Assembly: GCA_035041965.1 (NCBI GenBank) | Contig: JAPYMA010000216.1 | Span: 310,001 to 374,000 of the forward strand | Direction of reading: 5' to 3' | DNA length: 64,000 nt | DNA from: Anisakis pegreffii | Taxonomy: Eukaryota > Nematoda > Chromadorea > Rhabditida > Anisakidae | Part shown: positions 1 through 39,612 of the stretch, one piece after another | Layout of the letters: each line of letters opens with the position of its first letter | Numbering within the stretch: the first letter of the stretch is position 1 | The notes under the pieces: generated by a model | What the model was told of the DNA's origin: nothing | What the model saw: only the letters and a program-made list of their open reading frames with translations | The model's database searches: none | Translations under genes and position numbers: made by a program

Positions 1-269
1 TTGTACGCAGCATTAATTAAAAACGTTGAAAACGTGATCAGTTTTCGATTCATATTTTGCCAGAATTCCTTGCACAAACCATTTGTAAACTTGATACAAT
101 AATATTTTGATTAAATTTGATATAGGGTTCCAAAAACATCCACAAACGGATTTACTCTTTGCATTTTACATTGTTTCATTAACTTGTGTTGTTTTCTTAT
201 GTCATTTAGTCAAAAGTTTACATTCGCTCTTCGACTGATCTTCGATTGAATTGTTTCGTAATTTTTCAG
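1..269 (+). other. Intron of sel-2 (partial)
   Basis: AT-rich sequence with no coding signal, ending in a standard acceptor (TTTTTCAG at 262-269) before the first visible exon. The matching donor lies left of the window. Confidence 0.7.
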
Positions 270-27816
<27,547 letters not shown>

Positions 27817-30800
27817 GTTGATTAGTATTCAGTTGATTTGTTTGTGTTCGAATGAATCGTTTACAATAATATTCATGCCATTGTTATCAGTTTATTTGGT
27901 TGTTTTCATCACACACACCTTCAGTCACTGTTTTAATCGTTTTTGTGTGCTTAAATGTCGAATTGAGTTCGTTTTATCACTCTAATAATAGTAAGTTTGT
28001 TGGATATCACGCGGTTTCATTCATTCAATTTCTGGTGTCATCGAATAGAACGAGCACTTTGAAGGTATTTTCAAGGATGACTCTTTTAGAGAGTTAATCA
28101 CGTTTATGAAACAGTATTGTATTGGAACATTTTCATTCTGTGATTAGTGAATCGTTTGTTTTTTGTCTCTTAAATTGTTCGATTTATTGCACATACGAAT
28201 AATGTGATTTGCGTGTTCCGGGCTGATTCAATTCTGAAAGCTTTCGTTATCGTGACTGATATTATTGTGGTTATCTCTCAGTCATTTCTATTGATCATTG
28301 TTTTTGTTATTTATTCATTTATCATCTTTTCATTGTTTATTTATTTATTTCTTGACAATTGTGATAGTGATGCTTTGTTATGTTCATTAATTGATTGATT
28401 CATGTTTGTTGTTTTATGATGTTGATATTAATAATAGTAATAATAATGATAATGATATGTGATAGATAGATAGTATATAGATAAGGCGTTTCGTTTTTGT
28501 AATGGATTAATTCAATGCAACATGATTGCGGGAATATTTTCAGTTAAAGTAATATTCATAAGATCGTTAAGTAACAATGCTTGAAGTTATTCTCATTCAT
28601 CTTTTGAAAGCAATTGGTATTTTGTCGAGTTGGATAGCGTAAACGATTGTCATTTATTCCCATATATACTAAATGTTTCATTTTGCTTTGAAATTGCATT
28701 CAATTTTGTCGAAAATTTTCGAATTGTTTTGATAAAAACAAACAAAAAAATCGCTCTATCGAATAGCCTCCATAGTATTATGTGTGCAATAGTTTCGTGA
28801 ATTTTAAAGTGATTGCTTTTAAGTTTATTATTTCGTTTGTTTCACCATTGTACACGAAAGCAGCTCGTCGTTGGTCATTGTTGTTGTTGTTGTTGTTGTT
28901 TGTCATTAGTCGTTTTTGTTTCTGATTTTCGTTTTTCTTATTCAGTTCATTAATTTGTTCCGTTTAATTGTTAAGCAAAAGTTTTTTTGTTCTTTTCCAA
29001 ACGCGATGTTTGCAAAATTGTTATAGCATTAGAAAAAACCACAAAAAACATATTTTCTTCCAGTTTCTTTTATCGTTCATCTGAAAATCTCTCGGAGAAT
29101 TGATCGGGACAATCAAGCAAATGGAATTGTGCACGGAAATTCCTGGCTTTCAAAAGCAATTACTTTAGCGCAACTGCAGTATTACAGCTTGATCCCAAAT
29201 GTGATCCCAAATCGGTCGAATCAATTAGAATGATTGATTGATCTTCATTCACTCTTGTACTCGAAACGCAGGAACAACTCTGAATTCACCATGGAGAGTA
29301 GCTGTTGTTGTGCGAGCATACATATTTCTGTTGTTTTACTGATGTTTCAAAGAAAATGTTGGAGCGTGTTACTCTTTGTCATTCATTTATTCTCATTCGT
29401 ATTGTTTTTGTGTTTCTTTGATCAGTTTTTGAATTCAGTTCAAAACTTAGTGATATTACTTCATTTTGTTTTGTGTTGGTGTAATCTGCTATTATTAGTC
29501 TTATTTATTATTGCTTTCATTACTGTTATTATCATTATTATTATTGTTATTATCATTATTATTAACAAAATCATTATTGATGTTTCAGATCGTTCGCTCA
29601 TTTTGAAGACCAATAATATAATTATTTATTTATCAATTCACTAAATGTTGTTTTTTGTCGTTTCGTTTGCGATTTGCGATAAAAAATTGCATTGTATATC
29701 GCAATGTTGATCTATCGTAATATGATAGCAACTGCAATGCTTTATCACACGAAAGTGGACGATAAAAGAGTTATTTGACGGAAAAATGAAATCGAGTGTT
29801 TCGATTGTCTTGATGAAGTGAATGAATTTCATAAGTGAGCAATACTGTGTTGTTGAATCCTCACATTCAGACAAAACAAACTAAATAGAATCAACTCATA
29901 CAATAGCATTATTGTTATGAATTGAATTATCAATAAGGGGATAACAAATGCACTTCAGTACTGAATGTATAAATAAATTGCACTTGCTATTGAATACAAT
30001 TGACATGAATGTACTGAATCATTGAACGGTCATTGCTGGGCTGCGAATTTTCGTTTTGGTTGGAATTCTGTCGCAAAGGAAGAGAATTTTAACAGAATTT
30101 ACTCAGTGATACAGAAATTTGATTGCATTCATCATACGGCTTACGTTCAAACAATGGGTTGTGGTGGTTGAGATTCAGTTTTATAGACATGAACATGAGT
30201 GAACGGTGTGATGTAGCTGGGGATACTCACGCATACTGCCTTATGATTTCTAGAGGGAATGATGGCAGGAAACAGGCCGAAAATGCACTCGGAATTAATT
30301 AATGACCTGTTGAGAAACCGAATGTTTAGGGTTTACATTCTAGTTTCGTTTGAAAATTTTAAAAAAATCAAAATTCTTGTCGTCGACATTGAATGAATAA
30401 TGGAAATTGAAAATGATAAATCGCATAAATTCCAGTCGCTGAATTTGCAAATTGATTTATTGTTTTAAAATGACCTCACGATCAAACAATAATCATTTGG
30501 TATCTCTGGTCTGGAGCGGTGCACTTGTGTTCGTCTCCAGACTTCATCTAGACCTGACGAGGTGAGGAGTTTTCATACTGATTCACTTGCTTACAACTGT
30601 TGGGCTGGTTCGTTCAATTCGTTCAGTACTGTTGAGATGTTCAATAAAAACAGTCAATGAATAAGCTAGAAAATGAACGAATGTGAATGTGATGCCGCGT
30701 TTTGAATTGTAAGGATTTGAACCGATGCAAGTATTGCAATTATTATACTATGCAAAAATTATGGCGTTTTGCATCAGCAATATGTCAGCAATTACAACTC

Positions 30801-31211
30801 ATCAATTGCAATATCAACTCATCATTAATGCATGCCTCGCTATTATTGTCACATTCTTTCTTCCTTGATATCCTTCTTTTCGCGGAGGGTCATCTATTCT
30901 GACTTCGATCATTGATCTGGCGAGCATAAAGGTGTAGGGCTACCCTCCTGTATTGCCCAATGATTGCTATTGAATGGGTTTGAAAATGAGCTCGAAAATA
31001 CATTCCCGTTGATCCAGGGATCATGCGTGCAATGATCGCTCTTGTAGCTGTTTGAAACAATCGACAATAGTAAGGTGGCTATCTTTCGAGATTAGTAATA
31101 AACAACGAGTTCAATCGATGTAAGCGAACAGATGCATAACGATCGGCATATTAAACATTTCATAGCCAAGCACAAAGTGGTCTGGACATCGTGTGGTCTA
31201 AAAAACTAAAC
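27817..31211. other. Intergenic region between sel-2 and the next + strand gene
   Basis: Holds the sel-2 3' UTR at its left end. The rest is AT-rich with simple-sequence patches, including a (TTG)n run near 28,881-28,902 and TTATTA-rich sequence near 29,520-29,570. The 136-aa open frame at 29234-29644 arises largely from that TTATTA sequence and is not credible as a gene. A short hairpin with GTCTGGAG/CTCCAGAC arms occurs near 30,513-30,541. Confidence 0.6.
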
Positions 31212-31288
31212 AAAACTTATCAATATGGCATCAGCTTATCAATAAGCTCAGGAATTATTCTCGAGCTGACACCATATTGATAAGTTTT
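31212..31288. repeat. Foldback (MITE-like) inverted repeat, 77 bp
   Basis: Arms 31212-31236 and 31264-31288 are reverse complements over 25 bp with two mismatches. The inner part holds a smaller TTAT-centred hairpin. No transposase is nearby, and a target-site duplication is not clear. Confidence 0.75.
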
Positions 31289-31366
31289 TTTTCGTCAGAA
31301 GTTTGAATTTGTTGCTTGGACATCGCGTTGTCGTAACCATAAGTACCTTGCGCAGTTAAACACAAC

Positions 31367-31429
31367 CGAGTAGCAATCCATTGAATAATCGTAACACTCT
31401 GTTACGATTATTCAATGGATTGCTACTCG
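31367..31429. repeat. Perfect 30-bp-arm palindrome
   Basis: Arms 31367-31396 and 31400-31429 are exact reverse complements separated by 3 nt (CTC). It would extrude as a long hairpin in DNA or RNA. Confidence 0.95.
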
Positions 31430-31431
31430 GC

Positions 31432-31485
31432 GATCGAGTTACGATTATTATCCATTATTCAATGGATAATAATCGTAACTTGATC
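31432..31485. repeat. Second palindrome, 25-bp arms
   Basis: Arms 31432-31456 and 31461-31485 pair with one mismatch and a 4-nt loop. It begins 2 nt after the preceding palindrome and shares the GTTACGATTATT and ATTCAATGGAT words with it, so the two are related by duplication. Confidence 0.93.
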
Positions 31486-31836
31486 ACCCAGAGCGATCGG
31501 CAAATCAACCTATCATTGTTCGATCACCGAGTAAGTGTCCGACATCAATATAGCAGGAAGCTGAATTCACTTAGCCATCTAAAACATTGTGATATCACAA
31601 TTATATAGTCTAGGTGACGGGTTCTCAACAATTCTAGTTGGCAAATCAGAAATTGAATTTTCAAATTCAGACTTTTTTCGCCGATTTTGCAATTTAAATT
31701 TGAATTTTGTTTTCATCAAATTTGAAAATTTGAAATTCGCCAAAAATTTGAATGGGACTGAGAATTTACAAATTAATTGATGCCTATCGCACGCTCATCC
31801 GATGTCATACAGATCATTTATCAATTGAGCGCTGGT

Positions 31837-34474
31837 ACAATGCGCTCCGATCTTCTCGTTGTGATGATTCTCGCAACGATTTCGCGATGTGGAGGAAACA
31901 AAGTATATGGTACCACAGTCTTTTTGGTTAGCAACACATCATTGGTAAGTTCGAATTGAACTGGACGGAAACGAATTCAGTGTTTTGAAGTGATGTTAAT
32001 TCGGCCGAGGTATTAGAATGTTCCCGAAAGATTAAACATAACAAATCATCATTCAGCGTCACTTTTGACCGCTGTGTGCAATAAAATTGAACAAATGATT
32101 AATTCAATGCCAAATTGTTAAAGATTTGTTGTCACTGCATTGTTTTTGACATTGCTTCGCATTTTCTTAAACCTCCGTTATTTATTCTCGTATTGAGTTG
32201 GATTTGTTTCTCATTGTCTTGAACATATGAAATTTCTTATATTGATGACGGAAAAGATGGCGTCAAAAGATTTCTCATTCCTCTGATTCAGGATACCACT
32301 CAAATGAGAGAGAATTGCACAAACATTCCGGCTAAAATTGTAAGTGGCAGCATTGTTTTCGCAGTACAAGATTTATCAGAAGATTGTAAGCATCATTTCA
32401 AAGTAATTGAAACAGACACTGATATATTACCTAATCGATCGATTACTTGGAATGTAAACGTATCGCAAAATATAGCGGAATTCAAGTGCAATGTAAGTGT
32501 GATACATATGGCTGTCAGTTTAGTTCACATCAATATAACTGAGGCATTCTCATTTGATTGATGATTTTTCGAATTAAGCTCATTGACGAAAACGTGCTGT
32601 TTGCATTATACTTCATAGAAAACAATGTGAAATTACACGAAAGTATTTCTATCGGATTACTCAAAAGTGTGAAATAAAGACATGAGTATAATAGAATTAG
32701 AGAAAGATATGGACTTTGTTTCTCAGTTGTGAGTCATGCATGTCACATTTTCGATATTTCAGGGCAGGTGCACATGGGATGGTGAATGTTTTCTGAGAAT
32801 GGTTTACTGGCCTCGGGGCGAACTTCATAAATCTGCAAATGGCATAGATTTGAAAGAGTTAATCATAAATGTGAACTGCTCTCATCGTGAACAAATAGTT
32901 AAGCCAATAGTACAAAAACCTAAGCCAATAGTACAAACACCTAAGCCAACAGTACAAAAACCCAAGCCAACAGTACAAAAACCCAAGCCAACAGTACAAA
33001 AACCCAAGCCAATAGTACAAAAACCCAAGCCAATAGTACAAAAACCCAAGCCAACAGTACAAAAACCCAAGCCAACAGTACAAAAACCCAAGCCAATAGT
33101 ACAAAAACCCAAGCCAACAGTACAAAAACCTAAGCCAACTAAAGCAACCACGAAAAAAGCTTCAACTCCCACCTCAACATTAAAAAAAATAAGTGCCGAG
33201 CAAGCGACACCTTCAACTGACAACGAAACTGATGATGACGACGAAACGAATAAGGACGATGATGAGACATCAAGTCCGTCTTCGAACTCGCACAAAGGCT
33301 CGAATTCACACAAAGGCTCGAAAGAAACTGCGTGCATACCGTGTGATGGTTAGTATTGCATAAAATACAGTGATAATAATTCAGTACAGATTCTTCAACA
33401 AATATTTGTGCCTTGTTGATTCAGTTGCAGTAACGCAATGCGATCGCTTTTCTGATTCGGACAGAGTTTGTTGCTGTTGCATTTTTGGGGATCAAATCAC
33501 TGATGATGAACGGAATTTTGACGTTTCAGGTCATTGTCTATCAACAGGAACAATCGCTATTATACTAGGACCAAGCTTAATTTTGTTGTTGGCTTTTGGT
33601 GTGGGAATTGGTTATATGATAGCACGCATATGGTCAGCTACGGCTCGAATAACGCCAGGATTGAAGGGCACTCCAGACAAAGTGGATCCTTTGAACGTGT
33701 CACGGGTCGCTGAAGTAATGGAACCGCAATCTGAAACACAAACTGTTACATCTCAGGTTCTATTGATCTTCTCGCATGCCATCCTCCTTTTCATGCAACA
33801 AGCTTAAGTCATCAGTTCCGAAGCAAATATATACCATCTATGACCAAGGTCGACTTGATCCAAAAGAAAAATTCATAATTTCAATAGAAAAGCACTCGTT
33901 TGGGTAAAAAGCACAGATAGCGCATTGTGCAGCGCGTTGTGGAATTTCTTTTTTTAAATGCTACCTGATGAAATTGTTTCCTTGAAAGTCATATTTGCGT
34001 ACAATAAACGTCTTCTAATATCAATAAGAAATCATAACTTCAGCATGGTTCACTCCTAGCTCCAATGACAGAAACTACAACGGCCGCAAAATTCACGAAG
34101 GTATTTGAAACAGTATACGGTGATCAGGTGGGTAACACTGTTCACATATTACTAATTGCGTGAATGATTAGGATGATTCACTGATCATGACTTCAGCATT
34201 TTTCAGTTGGTCATGATTGATATTATTGCGTGCTAACAATATCCATAATATCCATAACGATATCCTTTTTTTCATCACGATAGAAAATGAATAGTTCAAT
34301 TTTGATTTTGAACGGTGGAATATTCTAAGATATATCGTTCTTTTAGTGAACAAATAGCCTAGTACTCCAGCGTGACTTTCTTAAAATGAGTTAAATTGAC
34401 AGGATAACGAGAAATCGAATACGACGCCGATTCAGAATGCAGTTCCACAAGCGACGGTGCTTGATAATGCTTAA
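31837..34474 (+). CDS. Type I membrane glycoprotein-like protein with KP[I/T]VQKP repeats, function unknown
   Basis: Six exons: 31837-31944, 32292-32492, 32763-33348, 33530-33756, 34044-34127 and 34403-34474. All junction phases agree, giving about 425 aa. I do not recognise the family. Visible in order: a hydrophobic N-terminal segment (DLLVVMILATIS) that looks like a signal peptide; an ectodomain of about 140 residues with Cys residues and N-glycosylation sequons (NCT, NRS); eleven tandem heptads; a Thr/Ser/Lys stretch; an acidic DDDDET block; two SHKGS motifs; one transmembrane segment (IAIILGPSLILLLAFGVGIG); and a short cytoplasmic tail. ATG 31837 was chosen over 31777 because it puts the hydrophobic run at the very N terminus. 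A candidate AATAAA lies at 34510-34515, 36 nt after the stop. Confidence 0.8.
32901..33141 (+). repeat. 21-bp coding minisatellite, 11 units
   Basis: Eleven 21-bp units encode KPIVQKP or KPTVQKP (one reads KPIVQTP), followed by a partial unit. The Ile/Thr position varies I I T T T I I T T I T, which suggests block duplications. The opposite-strand frames (YCWLGFL and CTVGLGF repeats) are artefacts of this repeat. Confidence 0.95.
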
Positions 34475-34509
34475 GTGCAGTTTCATGATTCAGAAGAATA
34501 GTATCGTCA

Positions 34510-34515
34510 AATAAA
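34510..34515 (+). terminator. Candidate polyadenylation signal AATAAA
   Basis: Canonical hexamer 36 nt downstream of the TAA stop of the KP-repeat membrane protein gene. Confidence 0.6.
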
Positions 34516-35826
34516 CAATTTCAGTGATTTTTATTTGAGTTGCCCAATTGCTCATAATTCCAGATGAATATCAGATATTTAACGTCATATCCAGATTATT
34601 TGTTCAGAGAGTGTTTCTTCGTTAATTTTCTTTAAATCATTTTCGCTCAGTGATATGTCGCCTTCAATATCGTTGAGAGAAACATGTAATTGTTAGATGA
34701 ACGCTGTGCCCAAAAAACATGAACGCAAAAATGCAACTCTGTGCTGGTGATGCAGTTCATTATTATAATATGCCACATGCTCACTTCAATTAATTATTGT
34801 TCACCTAATTAAAACTTAGGACATTGCAATGTTACTAAAATTGTTCAGCATGTCAAAATCTGTGATGCTTTTATGATAGTCTTGATTCTGTGATCTTGAT
34901 TACGCCATCTTTTAAAGTTCATCTCCTCATTTTGTTCTATTAAATCATACTTTATTCTCTTCTCTCAAGTGCCTAATTAATTCATCAACGGGAACGTCAA
35001 AATTGTGCAGCAGTGCGATTTTGCATTCATTTTGAGCAATGGTGTGCACGGTAGAAATGCACTTTGGAGTGATGACTTATGGATTTTGGAATGCATCCGA
35101 AGTGTGCAAGGCATCAACTCAGTTCTACAGTTATAACTGAGTCCAGTCCATGAGCTAGTTATCAGTGCTCTTGCTGATGCATTAGATGCAAGAAACTCAT
35201 TCGCATTTCGGTATATTTTTCATAGAAAGTTTTTGGAATTGAAGCGTAACTGTTACCACTTTCGAGATTGTTGCCACGTGTGAGGAGCAAAGAAATTCCC
35301 AATTTGTGCACATTGTCATCAGCCAATTCCACCATGAATTAATCATTAAAGGATTAACGTGATCGCAGGATGGGGCGAGCTTTTGGCAACACCTGACTGG
35401 AATGGTTTTTTTTGGCAATTGAGGTTTACTTCGTTTAAGTTGACAATTATCTCTGGAAGCGAGATTGAGAATCTATCTCTTCAGTGAATTTTCTGAAGAA
35501 GAATATTCCGGATGTATAGATCCGTCATATCGTTTAAGTTATATTCGATTTGAAAATGTTATGAACTTGCATGAATAATGATGCAACTTTTTGTTAAATG
35601 AAGTGTTCAGCCGGTGTTATCTTCAAATGAGCACGCCTCACTTTATGAAGCGATGTTGCAATTAAGATGATTTTGTTTTCAGTCGTTTTTTGGCAGTATT
35701 ATTTGAACCGAAATTTTTGAAATGTTCTTTCATCAACGTTTTTGAATAACGTGAAGCTGAATACACGAGATGCGTCTCGCTTATATTCATTCATCAATTT
35801 TTGCATCATTTTGTCTCATATTTCAG
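34516..35826. other. Intergenic region upstream of CWC25
   Basis: No gene supported. It should hold the CWC25 promoter and possibly a 5' exon carrying the conserved N terminus, but I found no Trp-His-Pro-encoding exon. A 57-aa minus-strand open frame at 35162-35335 has protein-like composition but no recognised relative. Confidence 0.5.
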
Positions 35827-35868
35827 AAAAATCATCAATCGTTATCAACTGTAAAAAATATAAGGAAA

Positions 35869-38800
35869 ATGGCCGAAAAAACGCCACGAGGAGATTCACA
35901 GCTAGGATGGATTTATGAAGGTACCAAGGCCCTTGTGAACCGTGAGGACTATCTTCTCGGAAAAAGGGTCTGTTCATTCTTATTCATATATCTTTTAGAA
36001 AATATTGGTTTATCTTCGTGTCCATTTGTTTCATTGTTTCTAATCATTGAGGCGAATAAGTTAACTTTTGTTCATATTGATCAGACTGAAGAAAATGGCA
36101 TTGTCGTAAACTATTTAGTAAGTTCATTCCGTTATCTAACACTTCCGAATTGTTTTTTAGAATTCATATTGAACTGAGTTTCAGGTTGACAAGAATTTTG
36201 AGATGTATTCGGATGCGGTTGTGAAGGAAAAAGAAACACCGATGGAAGCGATCGTCGAAGGAAGTCGTCAACGGACAATCGAGCAACCTGCAAAATTCTC
36301 GAATCTTGGTGTGAATATCGTCAGAAATGAAGATCCACTTGTTGCAATTAAGGTTCTTCATGCGGGAACTTTTCTTTTAATGTGTTTTTTATTGAATATT
36401 CGGTTGGAGGAAAATGCAATATAAGCTAACGAGCTAATTTTTGTAGATATAGCTATATCTGGATGCAATTAACTTCAGTTAAATGAACCCATTCAATAAT
36501 TTAATCAGTTTTAGGTGAAAGAAGAGAAATTACGTCAAGAGAAACTGGAGAATCCATTGATGATGCTCAAAATTCAAAAAGTTTTGAAAGAAGCGATGGA
36601 AAAGAAAGCACGAAAGATGCAGAAAAAGATGGAGAAGAGAGAAAGGAAAGCAAAACGAGAACGAAAACACCTGAAGGCCGCCAGCTCTGATGATGATAAT
36701 GATAATAACGAAAAACATTCGCGGGAACGAGCAACTTCATCGTCGCATAAAGTAATCGTTTGATTTGTCTGCATGAAAATTTGATTACCCACTTAAGTAT
36801 TTTCTTCACCTGCTACCTATTCAGCTCATTTTAAGTTATCACTACTCTTTAAATAATGGACTGCAGCGAAAATTGATGTCAGTTATCAGTTTACTGCGGA
36901 ATAATTTCTAGTTGAGAAAGTTATTGTCCAGATTTTAATAGAAAGATAATTTGATTGGGCTGATTTTCGAGTTTTTCCATTTTTTTGCAAAACTCTTCTT
37001 GTGTTTTGTAAAACGGTCAATTATTTGTTGTGTTGAAGTGTCTAGAGTTCTTCTTTGTCTTAAACTCAGATGTGATGAGCAAAATATTTGATTTTTCAAA
37101 ACTCATTCGTCCTCGTATTTGACTCGTATCCTTATTGTATTCACTGAACGACAATGAATTTCTAGCACCGCCATCATAAGAAGAAGCACCACAGTAAGGA
37201 ATCGGAATCAGACGGAATGAAACGAAGGCGACGTCACTCATCGAATGGAAATATCTCACCAGCCAAAGTCACTCGTCATCGCAGACGACGTCATTCAACA
37301 AAGAATTCATCATCTGACGAAAACAACACTAAAACAACCAAAGACGACGCTGATCGACCTTCAACTTCGAGTGATTTTGCAGACAAGAATAAAGCGAGTT
37401 ATTTAAATTCTTTGGTTATTTCTCTTCGTTGTCTGCAAAAGTTGGTCGTTCCCCCGTATTCCCCAATGATTCACAACTGTTCATGCATTGGACGTTAGCT
37501 GGCCGCAGGTTTTTGAAACTAAATGATTGCATTCAATAGTTGTGGAACTCGGAAAGTATCTACTCGAGTGAACAATTTTCAAAGTTTTGTTTAAGTGACT
37601 TCATGTCATAGGTGAAATTCGTACACCTTAGTTAAATTTGACTGGAAGTGTTTGATTTCATACATTGTGGAGTTTGAAATTTTTTTCTTGACATCTTCAA
37701 TTTTTAAGAGTTCTAATTGTAAATCATTCAGTTGTACTTCAGACATAAACCATTCGTTGATTTATTCGCATTCGTATTGGTTTACTTTTATTATTTATAT
37801 TTATTTTCGCCGTTTGTATTAATTTTAGTTTGAAATATTCAGAAATCAAAAACTTCGTCATCGACGAAACGAAGTCATCAATTTGATTCACATATTCCAG
37901 AACATTTACGACCGAAACGTGTAAGTTTGTTCGTTTTGAAACTGACTGACTTTCAGGGGAAATTTATATGTTTTAAGTCAAGTTTTGAATGCAGTAAAAT
38001 TAAAGTGTGCAGTGGAAGGGCTTTATTTGATCACTAGTATCATTTTACCGCTTAATATTCGACTGGATTGCATTGTGTATATCATCTGAACCTGTTGAAT
38101 TTCATTGATTAGTGCATGTTACTTTAAGGAATACGATTCATCAAGTTCATCTTCTGAGTCTGATTCAGTGCGCAGAAAATCTGACAAAGCAGATAACGGT
38201 GATATTAATCATCAATATGGTTTAATTGATAAAAAGCGGAGGAGCTCAGACTCCAAAGATGCGCAAGGTTCAAAAGCAAGTAATCCGTATGAGCTGATTC
38301 GGTTCAAGCCAACAATTGAACCGTATAAGGTGTGTTTTAAATTTGTTTTTGAATTGGATTACAAATTTTTTATTGATATGTTTAGTTGGAAGCGGATATT
38401 GTCAAGATTCAGCGCAGTCTTTGTTGTTATTATTGTTGTTTTTTTCTCGTGTAAATGTTTCGAAAGAAGGGTTGTTGAAAGGATTTTTATCAATAACTGA
38501 ATTATTTGTGATGTTAGATGGATGTTATGTTGAATTTGAGTGATATATAAGCAGTCGTGTTGGTGTTTTAAGAAAGAGGAACGACGTAAGTTGACACCTG
38601 AAGAAATGGAAATGAAGCGACTTGAGATGATTAGAAACGCTGAATGGCGAAATTCAACTCGTTCGAAGAATATCGCTAAAGCGCGGAAAAATGAAGAAGA
38701 AGAATTAAAGGATGAGCACTCAAAACCTGCTGATTTCATAAGGTTTCTTTTTTGTTTTGTTTTTCAGTTATCGTTCTCTATAATCAATTATTTGAATGCG

Positions 38801-39089
38801 AGTTTATTTCGTTGTATTAGTTTTTATTATCATATCTCATAATAGAATCATTCGATTATATCCGTTCTTTATTTCGTTTTATTTTTCGAAATAATTTTGT
38901 TTTAATAGTGGATTTGTTCGATTTTTGGTGATATTATATTTGTGAGAAGCATTCGATGGAATGGATGATTTCAGACCAATGCTGAATGATGCTGCGGCGT
39001 CGATGAGCGTTGAACGTCAGTTGAATAGTCATCGACTAGGATTACAGCGCTCGCATGGTTATATGGAACAGAAATTCGCGAATCGATGA
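35869..39089 (+). CDS. cwc25: Pre-mRNA-splicing factor CWC25 homologue
   Basis: Spliceosome component; in yeast Cwc25 acts with Prp2/Yju2 at the first catalytic step. Nine exons read in one frame: 35869-35967 (acceptor at 35827), 36085-36117, 36185-36352, 36515-36751, 37166-37414, 37843-37920, 38129-38329, 38573-38742 and 38975-39089, about 449 aa. Family features: LGWIYEGTKALVNREDYLLG, matching WMYQGPGGMVNREEYLLG; VRNEDPLVAIKVKEEK; a Lys/Arg-rich coiled stretch after NPLMMLKIQKV; a long basic-Ser RS-like middle; the C-terminal block RRKLTPEEMEMKRLEMIRNAEWR; and the closing SVERQLNSHRLGLQRS segment. The usual N-terminal LKKSWHP motif is not visible, so the start is uncertain and an upstream exon may exist. 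The gene runs tail-to-tail into a minus-strand gene 0.5 kb away. Confidence 0.92.
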
Positions 39090-39612
39090 TGTACGAATCA
39101 AGAATTTCATTGGCAATTTTTGTTTTGCTTCACCGATTTTTATTGGAATTCCATTTTATTTGATGAAAGCTGTTGTCATTTTGATCGTTTCATTTTTGTA
39201 CAGATGTTTCTCGTTTCTCTTCAGTTCATTTGCTCAACCGCAAGTTCATTATCCAGTTGCTTCGTTTTTGTTTCGTAATGTTTTAAATTACTGCTACTCT
39301 TATTGTTGTTACTATTATTATAACTGTCATGATGATTTCATTGGCACGTTTATCGTTCTCAGTTGCGTTGTGCAAAGGATGTGACTTGTGTGAAAAATTT
39401 AATAATTTGAAATGATTTTTGGTATTTTTGGAAAAATATGTATAAATCATCATGAATTTTGCAAATGGTTGATACAAAACATGCAAAAAAAACAAGTGAA
39501 ATCAGGAAAGTGAAACAATTTTGAACGAAGTCGGAGCTCCACGAGACTTTCAGTCAATCAGCGATTTGATTTCTCATTTAGTGGAATGATATTTCCATTG
39601 ATTGAGAAGCAA

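Noticed and set aside
29234..29644. 136-aa open frame with hydrophobic and poly-Ile segments
   Set aside because: Produced mostly by T-rich and TTATTA simple sequence; no splice context or family resemblance.
32859..33337. Minus-strand hydrophobic repeat proteins (YCWLGFL and CTIGLGF units)
   Set aside because: Antisense shadows of the KP[I/T]VQKP minisatellite, whose plus-strand frame is joined by matching splice phases to flanking exons.
35162..35418. Minus-strand open frames considered as a transposase remnant or a small gene
   Set aside because: No DDE/D or zinc-binding pattern could be aligned, and 57-73 codons without a stop is not rare by chance.
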